Shown here piece by piece: positions 18,110 through 28,124 of a stretch of 64,000 nucleotides of DNA; positions within the stretch are counted from its first letter, which is position 1, and the number at the start of each line of letters is the position of its first letter. The notes below the pieces were generated by a model, which had not been told where the DNA came from, did not search any database, and saw only the letters and a list, made by a program, of their open reading frames with translations. The stretch spans positions 434,001 to 498,000 of the forward strand of contig NZ_PJOM01000003.1 in the NCBI RefSeq assembly GCF_002900965.1. The letters are read 5' to 3'. Source of the stretch: Pseudotabrizicola formosa (lineage in GTDB: Bacteria > Pseudomonadota > Alphaproteobacteria > Rhodobacterales > Rhodobacteraceae). The translations under genes were made by a program, and so were the position numbers.

Positions 18110-19186
18110 TTATGTCTCTGCCGGGTTTGCCTTGTTCCAGCGAATGGACGACCACAGGGCGATGCCGATCAGGGTTGCGCCGCCCAGACCCGTGATCACT
18201 TCGGGAATGTGGACCAGGGTCTGGACATACATGATCACCGACAGGATCAGGATGGCATAGAATGCGCCATGTTCCAAATAGCGGTATTGCGCAAGCGTAC
18301 CGCGTTCGACCAGCATGATGGTCATCGACCGCACATACATCGCCCCGATGCCCAGCCCGATGGCAATGATGAACAGGTTTGACGACAGGGCAAAGGCCCC
18401 GATGACACCATCAAAGCTGAAGCTGGCGTCGAGCACTTCCAGATACAGGAAGGCACCCAGACCACCTTGGGCGGCCCCGGTCAGCGCTTGCTGGCTGCGG
18501 TCCAGAATACCACCCAGCACCTCTACCAGCAAAAAAGTCAGCAGGCCCCAGATTGCCGCATGAAAGAAGGTCGTTGCATAGGCTGCACCCTTCTGGCCTT
18601 CGATCACCTTGGAGAACGCCAGCATCACCACCAGCACAAAGGCGATCTCGATGCCCTTGACCGAAGAATAGGTGGACACTTTTTCCTCAAGCCAGCGCAC
18701 CCAATGGACATCCTTTTCGTGGTCGAAAAAGAACGACAGCGCCACCATCATCAGGAAGGTGCCGCCAAAGGCCGCAATCGGCAGATGCGCTTCCATCATG
18801 ATGCGGCTGTATTCTTCCGGTTGGCTTGCGGCCATAACCAGCGCCGACCATGGGCCGACATTGGCGGCGATCACCACGATCAACAGCGGAAACACGATCC
18901 GCATGCCGAACACCGCGATCAGAATACCCCAGGTCAGGAACCGCTGTTGCCAGACCGGGGTCATGTCCTTGAGCTTGTTGGCATTGACGATAGCATTGTC
19001 GAACGACAGCGAGATTTCCAGCACAGCCAGGACGCTGACAATGAAGAACACCTTCATGGCGCCGCCAAAGGTGTGCTCGGTGCTGAACCCCAGCCAGAGT
19101 CCGAGAGCCAGGCCGATCGCCGTGACGATGAAGGCCCATGTGAAATAGGACAGCGACGAGCGCTGCAGGGTATCTGAGGAAGACAT
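18110..19186 (-). CDS. DUF475 / TerC-like integral membrane protein
   Basis: Polytopic inner-membrane protein of 358 residues with about eight or nine hydrophobic segments. Two similar acidic membrane motifs stand out: LEISLSFDNAIVNANKL near residue 53 and LEVLDASFSFDGVIGAFAL near residue 265, the SFDN/SFDG pairs typical of TerC/DUF475 proteins that are linked to metal (manganese) homeostasis or tellurite resistance. I chose ATG 19186 because the 59-codon upstream extension of the frame is Pro/Arg-rich and not membrane-like; an ATG at 19207 is also possible. It stands alone, converging on the tRNA. Confidence 0.8.
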   Translation of the reverse strand: MSSSDTLQRSSLSYFTWAFIVTAIGLALGLWLGFSTEHTFGGAMKVFFIVSVLAVLEISLSFDNAIVNANKLKDMTPVWQQRFLTWGILIAVFGMRIVFPLLIVVIAANVGPWSALVMAASQPEEYSRIMMEAHLPIAAFGGTFLMMVALSFFFDHEKDVHWVRWLEEKVSTYSSVKGIEIAFVLVVMLAFSKVIEGQKGAAYATTFFHAAIWGLLTFLLVEVLGGILDRSQQALTGAAQGGLGAFLYLEVLDASFSFDGVIGAFALSSNLFIIAIGLGIGAMYVRSMTIMLVERGTLAQYRYLEHGAFYAILILSVIMYVQTLVHIPEVITGLGGATLIGIALWSSIRWNKANPAET

Positions 19187-19379
19187 GAACAAGTGACCGC
19201 GCGGCATGTTGCGGTTCAGGTGCCGACATCGCAGGATTGCCGCAAAGTCCTGCCAGAGGGGCCCGGTCACCCGTTGGCCGAGTCTATGCGCCCAAAAAGG
19301 GCATCTTGCAAGCTTCGGCTTCGGGGGCGGCGGGGCGCAGGAACCCCTGACGGACATCAGCAAAAACAGGGCGTGGGGT

Positions 19380-19407
19380 AAGGGGCCACTGTCTCCAATG
19401 GCCCCTT
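19380..19407 (-). terminator. Hairpin downstream of the 5'-nucleotidase gene
   Basis: AAGGGGCCA and TGGCCCCTT form a 9-base perfect stem with a 10-base loop, 16 bases beyond the nucleotidase stop codon. There is no T-run on the transcript side, so it may be a rho-assisted end or an mRNA 3' protector and not a full intrinsic terminator. Confidence 0.5.
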
Positions 19408-19422
19408 GTGTGGGGCATGCCG

Positions 19423-21024
19423 TTATTTGCGGGTGATCCGCCCGTCCAGATAGGGGGTGTAGGGTTGTGACTTTGCCAGATATTCCGCCATGACATCTGC
19501 CAGATCGGGGCCGAAGTCATAGGCGTTGCTGGCGTCGACAAACATGCGATAGCCATCGCCACCGCCGCGCACATAGTTGTTCGACACCAGCATGTACTCT
19601 GCCGCCGGATCAATCGGTGCCCAGGCGTCACCACCGACCAGAACCATCACATCTGAAACCCGGCTGCCCACAGGTTGCGCCGGATCGAAGGTGTATTTCA
19701 TCCCCGCCACCTGGGCAAAGCGGCCTGCGCCATCTTCCAGACCGCTGACGCCGTTTTCCAAGGCCGCCACAATCGCCTCTCCGGTCACGGTAAAGGTCGA
19801 CAGGGTGTTCTGGAACGGCAGCACGCTCAGCGCCTCGCCCATGGTGACAGGCCCGGCGTCGATCGAACTGCGCAGACCGCCGCCATTGGTGATGGCGATG
19901 GTCACGCCCTGGTCTTTCACCCGGTCGAGCATGGCGTCGGTGACCAGATTGCCCATCTGGCATTCGCCCTGACGACAGGTTTCGCGGCTGCCATCAATCG
20001 CCTCTGCCGTTTCACCGATGACTGTCGATTTCAACTCTTCGATCGGGCCGGCCAGTTCTGTCACCCGCGCTTCAATCGCCGGGTCAGGGGTGACACTGGC
20101 ATCAAGCAGGATGGTGTCGCCGCCCGCATGGATCAGCGTTCCGTCATCGGCAAAGGTCAGTTCCAGATGGCCGAGGTATTTGGAATAAGCATAGGCCTGC
20201 ACCACCGGCACCATGGCCCCAGACTCCTGGCTGACCCAGGTCGGATAGGCCCCGGCGCGATCAGGGTCGCTTGCGGACAGATAGGTATGGCTGTGCCCGC
20301 CCACCACCGCGTCAATCCCGGGCACGGCAGCGGCAATCTCTTGATCGCGCGCATAGCCCACATGGGTCAGCGCGATGATCTTTGTGACACCTTCGGCTTC
20401 CAGGGTCGCCACATCGGCTTTCAGAGAGTCAATCTCGTCCTGAAAGATCACCGACGGGCCAGGGCTGGAGGTTTCAACCGTGTCGGTCGCCAGCACCGAG
20501 ATGATCCCGATCTTCTCGCCACCGACCTCCAGCACCACATGGTTCTGCACCCGGCCGGCCAGCACATTCGACTGGCTGACATCCAGATTGCCCGAGATCA
20601 CCGGAAAGGTCACCTTGTCAAGAAAGCCCGCCAGCCCTTCGGGACCATCATCAAATTCGTGATTCCCCAGCGCCATGGCGTCAGGCTTGATCTGTTCCAT
20701 GAACTCGGCCTCAACAGCGCCCTTGTAGGTGGTGTACATCAGGCTGCCCTGAAACTGGTCACCGGCGTCCAGAAAGATCACATTCTGACCATCGGCGGTC
20801 AGGCTGTCGCGCAGCTCGTTGACCTTGGTGGCCACCCGGGCGATGCCGCCAAAGCATTTGTTCTCGGCGGCGTCTTCGGCAGAGCAGGTTGAATCGAACG
20901 CGTTGACCGCTTCGATCCGGCTGTGCAAGTCGTTGATATGCAAAACGTGAAGCGTGTAATCGGCCTGTGCCGCCCCCGCTGACAGCGCCATGGCCGCAGC
21001 GGACCCAAGCAAACGGTATTTCAT
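19423..21024 (-). CDS. Secreted 5'-nucleotidase / metallophosphatase (UshA-like)
   Basis: Periplasmic enzyme of 533 residues that removes phosphate from nucleotides. It has an N-terminal signal peptide (cleavage near AAQA-DYTLH), the calcineurin-like metal sites (LHINDLHSR, LDAGDQFQGS, LGNHEFDDG, GGHSHTY) in the first half, and the 5'-nucleotidase C-terminal domain from about residue 310 (GETAEAIDGSRETCRQGEC, ITNGGGLRSSI). The start at 21024 follows AAGGGAG with 7-base spacing. Two Cys pairs likely form disulfides after export. It is a stand-alone gene, followed by a hairpin. Confidence 0.9.
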   Translation of the reverse strand: MKYRLLGSAAAMALSAGAAQADYTLHVLHINDLHSRIEAVNAFDSTCSAEDAAENKCFGGIARVATKVNELRDSLTADGQNVIFLDAGDQFQGSLMYTTYKGAVEAEFMEQIKPDAMALGNHEFDDGPEGLAGFLDKVTFPVISGNLDVSQSNVLAGRVQNHVVLEVGGEKIGIISVLATDTVETSSPGPSVIFQDEIDSLKADVATLEAEGVTKIIALTHVGYARDQEIAAAVPGIDAVVGGHSHTYLSASDPDRAGAYPTWVSQESGAMVPVVQAYAYSKYLGHLELTFADDGTLIHAGGDTILLDASVTPDPAIEARVTELAGPIEELKSTVIGETAEAIDGSRETCRQGECQMGNLVTDAMLDRVKDQGVTIAITNGGGLRSSIDAGPVTMGEALSVLPFQNTLSTFTVTGEAIVAALENGVSGLEDGAGRFAQVAGMKYTFDPAQPVGSRVSDVMVLVGGDAWAPIDPAAEYMLVSNNYVRGGGDGYRMFVDASNAYDFGPDLADVMAEYLAKSQPYTPYLDGRITRK

Positions 21025-21200
21025 CAAATGGCTCCCTTATTGGTTGATCGGACAAGCGTGACTCGCAAGATCGGCGGAGTCAAACCCGTGTCGAATTTCC
21101 CGCCAGACCTGACCTTGCGTCACCTTTGCAACTGCCCGGTGACAGTGGGTGGTGCCGCAGTTGCCATTGACCAAGGCTCTTGCAATGTGCATGGAAAGTC

Positions 21201-21539
21201 ATGCTGATTTACAAGATCTTCCGCCGCCCCGAATGGGATGCGTTCCGCGCCGCCGGTGAAACCGCTGGCGCTCCCGTCGATCTGGCGGATGGGTTCATTC
21301 ATTTCTCGACCGCGGCACAGGTGGCCGAAACCGCGGCGCGCCATTTCGCCACCGAAAGCGATCTGGTGTTGGTGGCATTTCGCAGCGGCGCGCTGGGCCC
21401 TGACCTCAAATGGGAGCCATCGCGGGGCGGGGATCTGTTCCCGCACCTGTACCGTCGGCTGACGTTGGCCGATGTGGTCTGGGACAAATCGCTGCCCCTG
21501 GGCGCGACAGGACATATTTTTCCCGAAGGTGTATGGTGA
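21201..21539 (+). CDS. DUF952 family protein
   Basis: Small cytoplasmic protein of 112 residues in the DUF952 family. The family pattern is visible: [13 protein letters not shown] at the start, then [19 protein letters not shown] and LFPHLYRRL. Function is unknown; the fold is thought related to ADP-ribosyltransferase-like enzymes, but that is family-level knowledge only. Its last bases overlap the pyrD start by seven bases, so it is cotranscribed with pyrimidine synthesis. Confidence 0.85.
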   Translation: MLIYKIFRRPEWDAFRAAGETAGAPVDLADGFIHFSTAAQVAETAARHFATESDLVLVAFRSGALGPDLKWEPSRGGDLFPHLYRRLTLADVVWDKSLPLGATGHIFPEGVW

Positions 21540-22594
21540 CCCTGATCGAACGCGCGGGACTTGCCATCCTGCACCGGCTGGACCCTGAAATAGCACATGG
21601 CCTGTCGCTACGGGCGCTGAACAGCGGCGTGGTGCCATTGCCTGGCGAGGTGACATCGCCGCGTCTGGCCTGCACGCTGGCGGGCATGCGCCTGGCCAAT
21701 CCGGTCGGGCTTGCCGCCGGGTTTGACAAGAATGCCACCGCGCTCGGGCCGCTGTCGCGTGCGGGATTCGGTTTCATGGAGGTCGGGGCCGCTACTCCCT
21801 TGCCGCAACCTGGCAATCCAAAGCCACGGCTGTTCCGCCTGACCGAGGACCGGGCCGCCATCAACCGCTTTGGCTTCAACAATGACGGAATGGAGGCGAT
21901 TGCCACGCGTCTGGCAAAGCGCCCCCGCACCCTGCCCATCGGGCTCAACCTGGGGGCAAACAAAACCTCGACCGATCGCGCCGCCGATTTTGCCAATGTG
22001 CTTGCGACCTGCGGGCCGCATGTGGATTTTGCGACCGTCAATGTCAGTTCGCCGAATACCGAAAAGCTGCGGGATCTGCAGGGGGCGGCAGCCCTGACCG
22101 CGCTGCTGGCGCGGGTGATGGAAGTGCGGGAGGCGCTTGTCACGCCGATCCCGGTGTTTTTGAAAATCGCCCCCGACCTGACACTGGATGAGATCGCCGA
22201 AATCGGGGGAATCGCGGTGGCGGCCGAGTTGGCCGGCATCATCGCAACCAATACCACTCTGTCACGAGATGGTTTGAAAAATGCATCCCGCAGCGAAATG
22301 GGCGGTCTTTCCGGCGCGCCCTTGTTCGAAAAGTCTACGCGGGTGCTGGCGCATCTGTCGCTGGCCACCAAGGGCCAGATCCCTTTGATCGGGGTGGGTG
22401 GTATCGGCAGTGCCGAGCAGGCCTATGCCAAGATCCGCGCCGGGGCGTCGGCAGTGCAGCTTTACACTGCGATGGTCTATGAAGGCATCGGCATTGCCGG
22501 CCGCATCGCCGAGGGTCTTGATGCGCTGCTGGCCCGAGACGGGTTCGAAACGGTTGCGGCAGCATGCGGAAGTGGCCGTGCAGACTGGCTGTGA
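21533..22594 (+). CDS. pyrD: Dihydroorotate dehydrogenase (quinone), class 2
   Basis: Membrane-associated flavoenzyme (353 residues) that oxidises dihydroorotate to orotate with quinone in pyrimidine synthesis. The N-terminal amphipathic helix ([21 protein letters not shown]) marks class 2. FMN and catalytic motifs: [57 protein letters not shown] with the catalytic Ser, KIAPDL and [12 protein letters not shown]. The ATG at 21533 overlaps the DUF952 stop. No odd features. Confidence 0.95.
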   Translation: MVTLIERAGLAILHRLDPEIAHGLSLRALNSGVVPLPGEVTSPRLACTLAGMRLANPVGLAAGFDKNATALGPLSRAGFGFMEVGAATPLPQPGNPKPRLFRLTEDRAAINRFGFNNDGMEAIATRLAKRPRTLPIGLNLGANKTSTDRAADFANVLATCGPHVDFATVNVSSPNTEKLRDLQGAAALTALLARVMEVREALVTPIPVFLKIAPDLTLDEIAEIGGIAVAAELAGIIATNTTLSRDGLKNASRSEMGGLSGAPLFEKSTRVLAHLSLATKGQIPLIGVGGIGSAEQAYAKIRAGASAVQLYTAMVYEGIGIAGRIAEGLDALLARDGFETVAAACGSGRADWL

Positions 22595-22698
22595 CCCGGA
22601 CTGGCTTTGCCGCTGCAAGTTGCACCGTTTCCAGATACGCAGTGTTGTGCCGGTAAAACCGGCCTGCCGCTCGGCACATTCGCCGATCGCCGGCTCTT

Positions 22699-22714
22699 GA
22701 ATTTGATCAAATTC
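22699..22714 (+). promoter_or_regulatory. Palindromic candidate operator ahead of the aminotransferase gene
   Basis: GAATTTGATCAAATTC is a perfect 16-base palindrome, AT-rich in a GC-rich genome, 33 bases before the ATG at 22747. Such sites commonly bind dimeric regulators (GntR, Lrp or Fur-like). I cannot name the regulator. Confidence 0.5.
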
Positions 22715-22746
22715 CCGGCAATACTGCGGCAGCCAGAGGGATCACC

Positions 22747-24111
22747 ATGTCACAGACCATTGCCGGAGTGCCGACCGACCGCCTGACGGCCTTTGCCGCG
22801 CGTGAGGCGCAACGCTATGCCCGGTCGCGTCCAAAATCGGCCAAGGCGCTGGCCGATGGGGCTGGAACCTTCCTCAACGATGTGCCGATGCATTGGATGC
22901 GCGACTGGCCGATGCCGCATCTGCCATTGGTCGCAAAGGCCAAAGGGGCGCGGATCACCGATATTGACGGCTATGGCATCGACGACTTCTGTCTGGGAGA
23001 CACCGGCAGCATGTTTGGCCATTCGCCCAAGCCCGTGGCCGATGCGATCCGCAAACAGGCGCGCAATGGACTGACCTATATGCTGCCGACCCAATCTGCG
23101 CTGGAGGCGGGTCGTTTGCTGACCGACTGTTTCGGGGCCTTCCGCTGGCAGATCGCCACCACGGCCACAGACGCCAATCGCTTTGCTGTGCGCGTGGCGC
23201 GGGCGGTAACCGGGCGGCCAAAGGTGCTGGTGTTCAACGGCTGCTACCATGGCACGCTGGATGACACGATGGTCGAACTTGCACAGGGCCGCACGGTCAA
23301 CCGCCCCGGCCTGGTCGGGCAGGTGCAGGATCTGAGCCTCGGCGCTGTGGTCTGCGAATTCAACGATCTGGCCGGGGTTGAGGCTGCGCTGGCCAAGGGC
23401 GACGTAGCCGCCATCCTTACCGAGCCGGTGATGACCAATTCCTGCATGGTCCTGCCCGATCCAGGTTTTCACGATGGGCTGCGCGCGCTCACGCAGCGCT
23501 ATGGCACGCTGCTGATCATGGATGAAACCCATACGCTTTCCACCGGTCTGGGCGGGTATACGCGGACGCATGGGTTGTCGCCTGATATGTTCGTCGTTGG
23601 CAAATGCGTGGCGGGGGGGATGCCTACAGCGGTCTGGGGCATGACCGAACCTGTTGCCGCGCGCTTTGCGACCTATGACGCCGCGCGACCGGCGGGCCAT
23701 TCGGGCATGGGCACCACCCTGTCGGCCAATCCGATGCAATTTGCCTGTCTTGTGGCCACCTTGTCCAAGGTCATGACCGAAGACGCCTATGCCCATATGG
23801 ACAAAGGGGCAGGCCGGCTGGCGGCGGCTTTGCAGGCGTCGATCCTGAGCCATGGCGCGCCCTGGCATGTGGTGCGGGTCGGCGCGCGGGTAGAGTTCAT
23901 CTGTGCCCCGGGCCCGTTGCGCAATGGGGCAGAGGCCGCCACCGCGCATCAGCCGCAGGTCGAAGCCGCCATGCACACCGCGCTGCTGAACCGGGGCTGC
24001 CTGATCGCACCGTTTCACAACATGATGTTGGTCAGCCCGGCCACCCGACCGCGCCAGATTGACCGACTGGGTCTGGCCTTTGACGAAATCCTGTCCGAAC
24101 TTTTTGCCTGA
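22747..24111 (+). CDS. Class III PLP-dependent aminotransferase
   Basis: Cytoplasmic aminotransferase of 454 residues, related to glutamate-1-semialdehyde aminomutase and omega-aminotransferases. Visible: DFCLGDTGSMFGHSP near the N-terminus, NGCYHGTLDD, LIMDETHTLSTG (PLP-contacting Asp), and the PLP Lys in VVGKCVAGGMP. The DETHT motif (instead of the usual DEV.T) is a subgroup trait. It is followed after seven bases by a glutamine synthetase-like ligase, a pairing seen in amine or polyamine catabolism; the substrate is not known. A palindrome lies just upstream. Confidence 0.8.
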   Translation: MSQTIAGVPTDRLTAFAAREAQRYARSRPKSAKALADGAGTFLNDVPMHWMRDWPMPHLPLVAKAKGARITDIDGYGIDDFCLGDTGSMFGHSPKPVADAIRKQARNGLTYMLPTQSALEAGRLLTDCFGAFRWQIATTATDANRFAVRVARAVTGRPKVLVFNGCYHGTLDDTMVELAQGRTVNRPGLVGQVQDLSLGAVVCEFNDLAGVEAALAKGDVAAILTEPVMTNSCMVLPDPGFHDGLRALTQRYGTLLIMDETHTLSTGLGGYTRTHGLSPDMFVVGKCVAGGMPTAVWGMTEPVAARFATYDAARPAGHSGMGTTLSANPMQFACLVATLSKVMTEDAYAHMDKGAGRLAAALQASILSHGAPWHVVRVGARVEFICAPGPLRNGAEAATAHQPQVEAAMHTALLNRGCLIAPFHNMMLVSPATRPRQIDRLGLAFDEILSELFA

Positions 24112-24118
24112 GTGTCCC

Positions 24119-25513
24119 ATGACCGCATTGCACCGCCCCTCCGGTTCGACCATCGCCGAGGCCGAAGCCTTCCTTGCCGCCCATCCGGAAATCGAAGCGT
24201 TTGACATCATCTTGCACGATTCGAATGGCATTGGCCGCGGCAAGATCATCCGGCGCCACGAATTGTTGTCATTTTACAAGAATGGGCGGCATTTGCCGAT
24301 TTCTATCCTGGGTCTGGATATCTGTGGCGAGGATGTGCATGAAACCGGCCTGATCTGGGATCAGGGCGATGGCGATCTGCGGGCCTGGCCGATTCCGGGC
24401 AGCCTTGTGCCTTTGCACAATACCACACCGCCGCGCGGTGAGGTGCTGATGTCGATGTATGATCTGGACGGCAAACCAATGCCCTCGGACCCACGCCATG
24501 CGCTGAAGCGGCAGATCGATGCGCTGGCAGGCGAGGGCCTGTTTCCGGCCGGCGCGTTTGAGCTGGAATTTTTCCTGTTGGCCAATGAGCGCAGGTCTGA
24601 TGGCAAGATGCAGCCCGCGCGGGATGTGCTCGATGGGCGCAAATCGTCCAAGACCGAGGTCTACTCGGTTGACCATCTGCACGGCATGTTGCCGCTGTTC
24701 TCCGATATCTACGCCGGGGCTGCCAAGGCGGGCATCACCGCCGAGACGATGATTTCCGAATATGCGCCCGGCCAGTATGAGCTGACCCTGCATTACCGCA
24801 CCGATGTGATGCAGGCGGCGGATGATCTGATGCGGCTCAAGCGCATCGTGCGGGCTCAGGCACGGGCTCATGGCGTGACCGCCTGTTTCATGGCCAAGCC
24901 AAATGAGGATTACGCCGGGTCCGGCATGCATTTCCACGTCTCGATGATGGATGACACGGGCACGAATGTCTTTGTCGAGGCGGAGGAGGGGAAGTGGAAC
25001 CCCACGATCCTGCACGCCTTGGGCGGCTTGCGCGCGACCATGGGGGAATCGATGCTGGTCTTTGCCCCACACGCCAATTCCTGGCGGCGCTTTGCGGCGC
25101 AAAGCTATGCGCCGGTCAGCCCGACCTGGGGGGTGAACAACCGGTCTGTCGCCCTGCGGATTCCGGCGGGGGATATCAACGCGCGACGGATTGAACATCG
25201 GCCGGCCGGGGTTGATGCAAACCCCTATCTGGTTGCGGCAACTGTATTGGCAGGTATCCGTCACGGTCTGCAGCACAGCATGGACCCGGGGCCGGAAACG
25301 GTTGGTAACGGCTATGAGGCGGGACAGGATGCGCCTGCAATCCCTCTGGACTGGCGGCAGGCGATCGAGGTGGCAAAGGCTTCTGTCTTCCTCAAGGATG
25401 CCTTGGGGGAAGATATGCACCGCACCTTTACCGCCATCAAGGCCGCCGAATATGCGCGGGTGATGCGAACCGTGTCAGAGGTCGATTTCGATCTGTATCT
25501 GCACACGGTGTAG
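24119..25513 (+). CDS. Glutamine synthetase family ligase (gamma-glutamylamide synthetase-like)
   Basis: ATP-dependent ligase of 464 residues in the type I glutamine synthetase family but outside the GlnA group: it has an N-terminal beta-grasp (DIILHDSNGIGRGKII), catalytic ELEFFLL, the metal/substrate stretch SEYAPGQYELTLHY, GSGMHFHVSM and NNRSVALRIP. It lacks the adenylylation-site region typical of GlnA. Family relatives (PuuA and similar) glutamylate amines such as putrescine or ethanolamine. Together with the aminotransferase it probably forms a two-gene amine-use operon ended by a clear terminator at 25523. Confidence 0.8.
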   Translation: MTALHRPSGSTIAEAEAFLAAHPEIEAFDIILHDSNGIGRGKIIRRHELLSFYKNGRHLPISILGLDICGEDVHETGLIWDQGDGDLRAWPIPGSLVPLHNTTPPRGEVLMSMYDLDGKPMPSDPRHALKRQIDALAGEGLFPAGAFELEFFLLANERRSDGKMQPARDVLDGRKSSKTEVYSVDHLHGMLPLFSDIYAGAAKAGITAETMISEYAPGQYELTLHYRTDVMQAADDLMRLKRIVRAQARAHGVTACFMAKPNEDYAGSGMHFHVSMMDDTGTNVFVEAEEGKWNPTILHALGGLRATMGESMLVFAPHANSWRRFAAQSYAPVSPTWGVNNRSVALRIPAGDINARRIEHRPAGVDANPYLVAATVLAGIRHGLQHSMDPGPETVGNGYEAGQDAPAIPLDWRQAIEVAKASVFLKDALGEDMHRTFTAIKAAEYARVMRTVSEVDFDLYLHTV

Positions 25514-25522
25514 AGATGCAAA

Positions 25523-25548
25523 AGCCCGGCCAGAGTGCCGGGCTTTTT
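25523..25548. terminator. Bidirectional intrinsic terminator
   Basis: AGCCCGGC / GCCGGGCT stem with a 6-base loop, followed by TTTT on the plus strand and, on the minus strand, by a T-run beyond AGCCCGGC. It sits between the convergent glutamine synthetase-like gene and fabI and can serve both. Confidence 0.9.
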
Positions 25549-25564
25549 GATAAGGGCGAAGCGC

Positions 25565-26356
25565 TTACATGTTGGCGGGCTGCGGAAAGCCCAGCACATG
25601 ATATCCGCCATCGACATGGATCACCTCGCCGGTGGTCGAAGCCCCAAAGTCCGAGCACAACCATGCGGCTGTTCCGCCAATCGCATCGAGCGTCGCATTG
25701 GCGCGCAAGGGCGCGTTTTCCTCGGTGTGGCGATAGGTGGCGCGCGCGCCACCAATGGCCGCGCCTGCCAAGGTTTTCATCGGGCCGGGCGAAATGGCAT
25801 TCACGCGGATCTTTTGCGGCCCAAGATCATTGGCCAGATAGCGCGTGGCTGATTCCAGCGCGGCCTTCGCCACACCCATCACATTGTAATTCGGCGACAC
25901 CCGGTTCGAGCCCTGAAAGGTCAGGGTGATCAGGCTGCCGCCCTCTGGCATCATCTCGGATGCGCGGCGCGCCACGTCGATGAAAGAGAAGCACGAGATC
26001 GTCAGCGAGTTCTGGAAATTCCCGCGTGAGGTGTTGATGAAGCGGCCCGTCAGTTCATTCTTGTCGGAAAATGCGATGGCGTGGATCAGGAAATCCATCG
26101 TGCCCCAGCGGTCCTTCAGCGCGGCAAAGCAGGCATCCATGCTGTCGTCATTGGTCACATCGACATCAACCAGCAGATCAGACCCGACCGAGGCTGCCAG
26201 CGGCTCCACCCGCTTGCCGAAAGCATCACCCTGATAGGAAAACGCCAGCTCTGCGCCCTCATCCGCGAGGGTCTTGGCAATGCCCCAGGCGATCGAGCGT
26301 TCGTTCGCCACGCCCATGACAAGCCCGCGCTTGCCCTTCATCCATCCGGCCATCAT
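25565..26356 (-). CDS. fabI: Enoyl-ACP reductase (NADH)
   Basis: SDR-type enzyme (263 residues) doing the last reduction in each round of fatty acid elongation. FabI features: GLVMGVANERSIAWGIA cofactor loop, SVGSDLLVDVDVTND, and the Y-x6-K catalytic pair in NYNVMGVAKAALE, with SGPMKTLAG later. Two ATGs stand in tandem; an AAGGGA site is 3 bases from the first and 6 from the second, so the second (26353) may be the real start, giving 262 residues. It follows fabB by seven bases, so fabA-fabB-fabI form one operon. Confidence 0.95.
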   Translation of the reverse strand: MMAGWMKGKRGLVMGVANERSIAWGIAKTLADEGAELAFSYQGDAFGKRVEPLAASVGSDLLVDVDVTNDDSMDACFAALKDRWGTMDFLIHAIAFSDKNELTGRFINTSRGNFQNSLTISCFSFIDVARRASEMMPEGGSLITLTFQGSNRVSPNYNVMGVAKAALESATRYLANDLGPQKIRVNAISPGPMKTLAGAAIGGARATYRHTEENAPLRANATLDAIGGTAAWLCSDFGASTTGEVIHVDGGYHVLGFPQPANM

Positions 26357-26363
26357 CTGTCCC

Positions 26364-27593
26364 TTACGCGCGATACTTGCTCATCACCAATGTCGCATTG
26401 GTGCCGCCAAAGCCAAAGCTGTTGGACAGGACCGAGTCCATCTCCACACCTTCGCGGTAGGTGGTGGCGATTTCCTCGGGCTTAAGCTCGGGGTCAAGCT
26501 GGGTAACATTGGCCGAGGCGGTGATGAAATTGCCCTGCAACATCAGCAGGGAATAGATCGCCTCGTGTACGCCGGTGGCCCCGAGGCTATGACCGGTCAG
26601 CGATTTGGTGGAAGAGATCGGGGGCACAGAACCGTCACCGAACACGCGGCGCACGGCTTTGACCTCGGTCACGTCACCTGCGGGGGTGCTGGTGCCATGG
26701 GCGTTGATATAGCTGATCTTCCGCCCTTCGGGCAGCGTGGAGATCGCCTGCCGCATCGACCGCTCGCCGCCTTCGCCCGATGGGGCAACCATGTCATGCC
26801 CGTCCGATGTGGCACCGTAACCGGTGACTTCGGCATAGATTTTTGCCCCACGCGCCAATGCATGGTTCAGCTCTTCCAGCACAACCACACCACCGCCGCC
26901 CGCGATCACGAAACCATCGCGGGTTGCGTCAAAGGCGCGGGAGGCCAGCTCCGGCGTGTCATTGTACTTGGAAGACATCGCGCCCATGGCGTCGAACAGG
27001 CACGACAGGGTCCAATCCAGCTCTTCGCCGCCACCGGCAAAGACGATGTCCTGCTTGCCGAACTGGATCAGCTCGGTGCCATTGCCGATGCAATGGGCGC
27101 TGGTCGAGCAGGCCGAGGTGATCGAATAGTTCACACCCTTGATCTTGAACGGCGTGGCCAGACAGGCGGAGTTGGTCGAGGACATGCCCTTGGTGACCCC
27201 GAACGGCCCGATCCGTTTCGGACTGCCTGAATCGCGCACAATGTTGTGGGCTTTGAAGAAGGATTTGGTCGATGGCCCGCCCGAGCCGACGATGATGCCG
27301 GTGCGATCGTTCGAGATGTCCGACGCCTCCAGCCCCGAATCTTCGATCGCCTGGCGCATGGCGATGAAGTTATAGGCCGCGCCATCACCCATGAAGCGCA
27401 GGTCGCGCTTGTCGATATTGTCTTCCAGACTGATCTGTGGCTGCCCGTGCACCTGGCTCCGGAACCCGCGCTCAGCATATTCGGGGGCGAAGACGATGCC
27501 GGATTTCCCGGCCCGCAGGGATGCTTCAACCTCAGCGGCGGTGTTGCCGATGGGGGAAACAATGCCGATGCCGGTGATGACAACACGACGCAT
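26364..27593 (-). CDS. fabB: 3-oxoacyl-ACP synthase I
   Basis: Condensing enzyme (409 residues) that elongates acyl-ACPs, including unsaturated ones made by FabA. It has the thiolase-fold catalytic triad: Cys in [13 protein letters not shown], His in [11 protein letters not shown] and His in [11 protein letters not shown]. The short STSAHCIG context and pairing with fabA favour FabB over FabF. It is the middle gene of fabA-fabB-fabI, 21 bases from fabA. Confidence 0.94.
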   Translation of the reverse strand: MRRVVITGIGIVSPIGNTAAEVEASLRAGKSGIVFAPEYAERGFRSQVHGQPQISLEDNIDKRDLRFMGDGAAYNFIAMRQAIEDSGLEASDISNDRTGIIVGSGGPSTKSFFKAHNIVRDSGSPKRIGPFGVTKGMSSTNSACLATPFKIKGVNYSITSACSTSAHCIGNGTELIQFGKQDIVFAGGGEELDWTLSCLFDAMGAMSSKYNDTPELASRAFDATRDGFVIAGGGGVVVLEELNHALARGAKIYAEVTGYGATSDGHDMVAPSGEGGERSMRQAISTLPEGRKISYINAHGTSTPAGDVTEVKAVRRVFGDGSVPPISSTKSLTGHSLGATGVHEAIYSLLMLQGNFITASANVTQLDPELKPEEIATTYREGVEMDSVLSNSFGFGGTNATLVMSKYRA

Positions 27594-27614
27594 GGGCGCC
27601 TCCTTCGTTGGGGA

Positions 27615-28124
27615 TCAGTTGGCCGAGAGGGCCACTTTCATATCGGTCACTTGATAGATCACTTCACCATCGGCTTCCACCCGGCCATTGGCGACACCCA
27701 TGGTCAGGCGGCGGGTCGACAGTGCCTTGGTGAAATCGACGAAATACCGCAGCATCTTGCGGTCAGGCCGTACCATGCCGGTCAGCTTGACCTCACCGAC
27801 GCCAAGCGCATAACCGCGCCCCTGCCAGCCGCGCCAGCCAAGGTTGAACCCGGTCAGCTGCCAGAGCCCGTCAAGACCAAGGCAGCCGGGCATGATCGGA
27901 TTGCCGGGGAAATGGCAGTCAAAGAACCAGAGGTCGGGGGTGATGTCGAATTCGGCCACCACATGGCCCTTGCCGAATTCCCCGCCATCTTCGGAAATCT
28001 CGGTGATGCGGTCCATCATCAGCATCGGGGGCGCGGGGAGCTGGGCATTGCCAGGGCCGAACAATTCGCCGCGCGCGCAGGCCAGAAGTGCGTCTTTGTC
28101 AAAGCTGGACGGAAAGTGCCCCAT
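27615..28124 (-). CDS. fabA: 3-hydroxydecanoyl-ACP dehydratase/isomerase
   Basis: Bifunctional dehydratase/isomerase (169 residues) that introduces the double bond for anaerobic-type unsaturated fatty acid synthesis. The hot-dog fold active site is visible as [24 protein letters not shown] with catalytic His and Asp. The N-terminal [18 protein letters not shown] is a FabA hallmark. The frame continues 69 codons upstream, but the length of about 170 for the family and the motif position place the start at 28124. It is divergent from irr. Confidence 0.94.
   Translation of the reverse strand: MGHFPSSFDKDALLACARGELFGPGNAQLPAPPMLMMDRITEISEDGGEFGKGHVVAEFDITPDLWFFDCHFPGNPIMPGCLGLDGLWQLTGFNLGWRGWQGRGYALGVGEVKLTGMVRPDRKMLRYFVDFTKALSTRRLTMGVANGRVEADGEVIYQVTDMKVALSAN

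Noticed and set aside
22699-22714. FNR box in the palindrome before the aminotransferase
   Set aside because: FNR sites need TTGAT-N4-ATCAA; here the halves abut, so the spacing is wrong.
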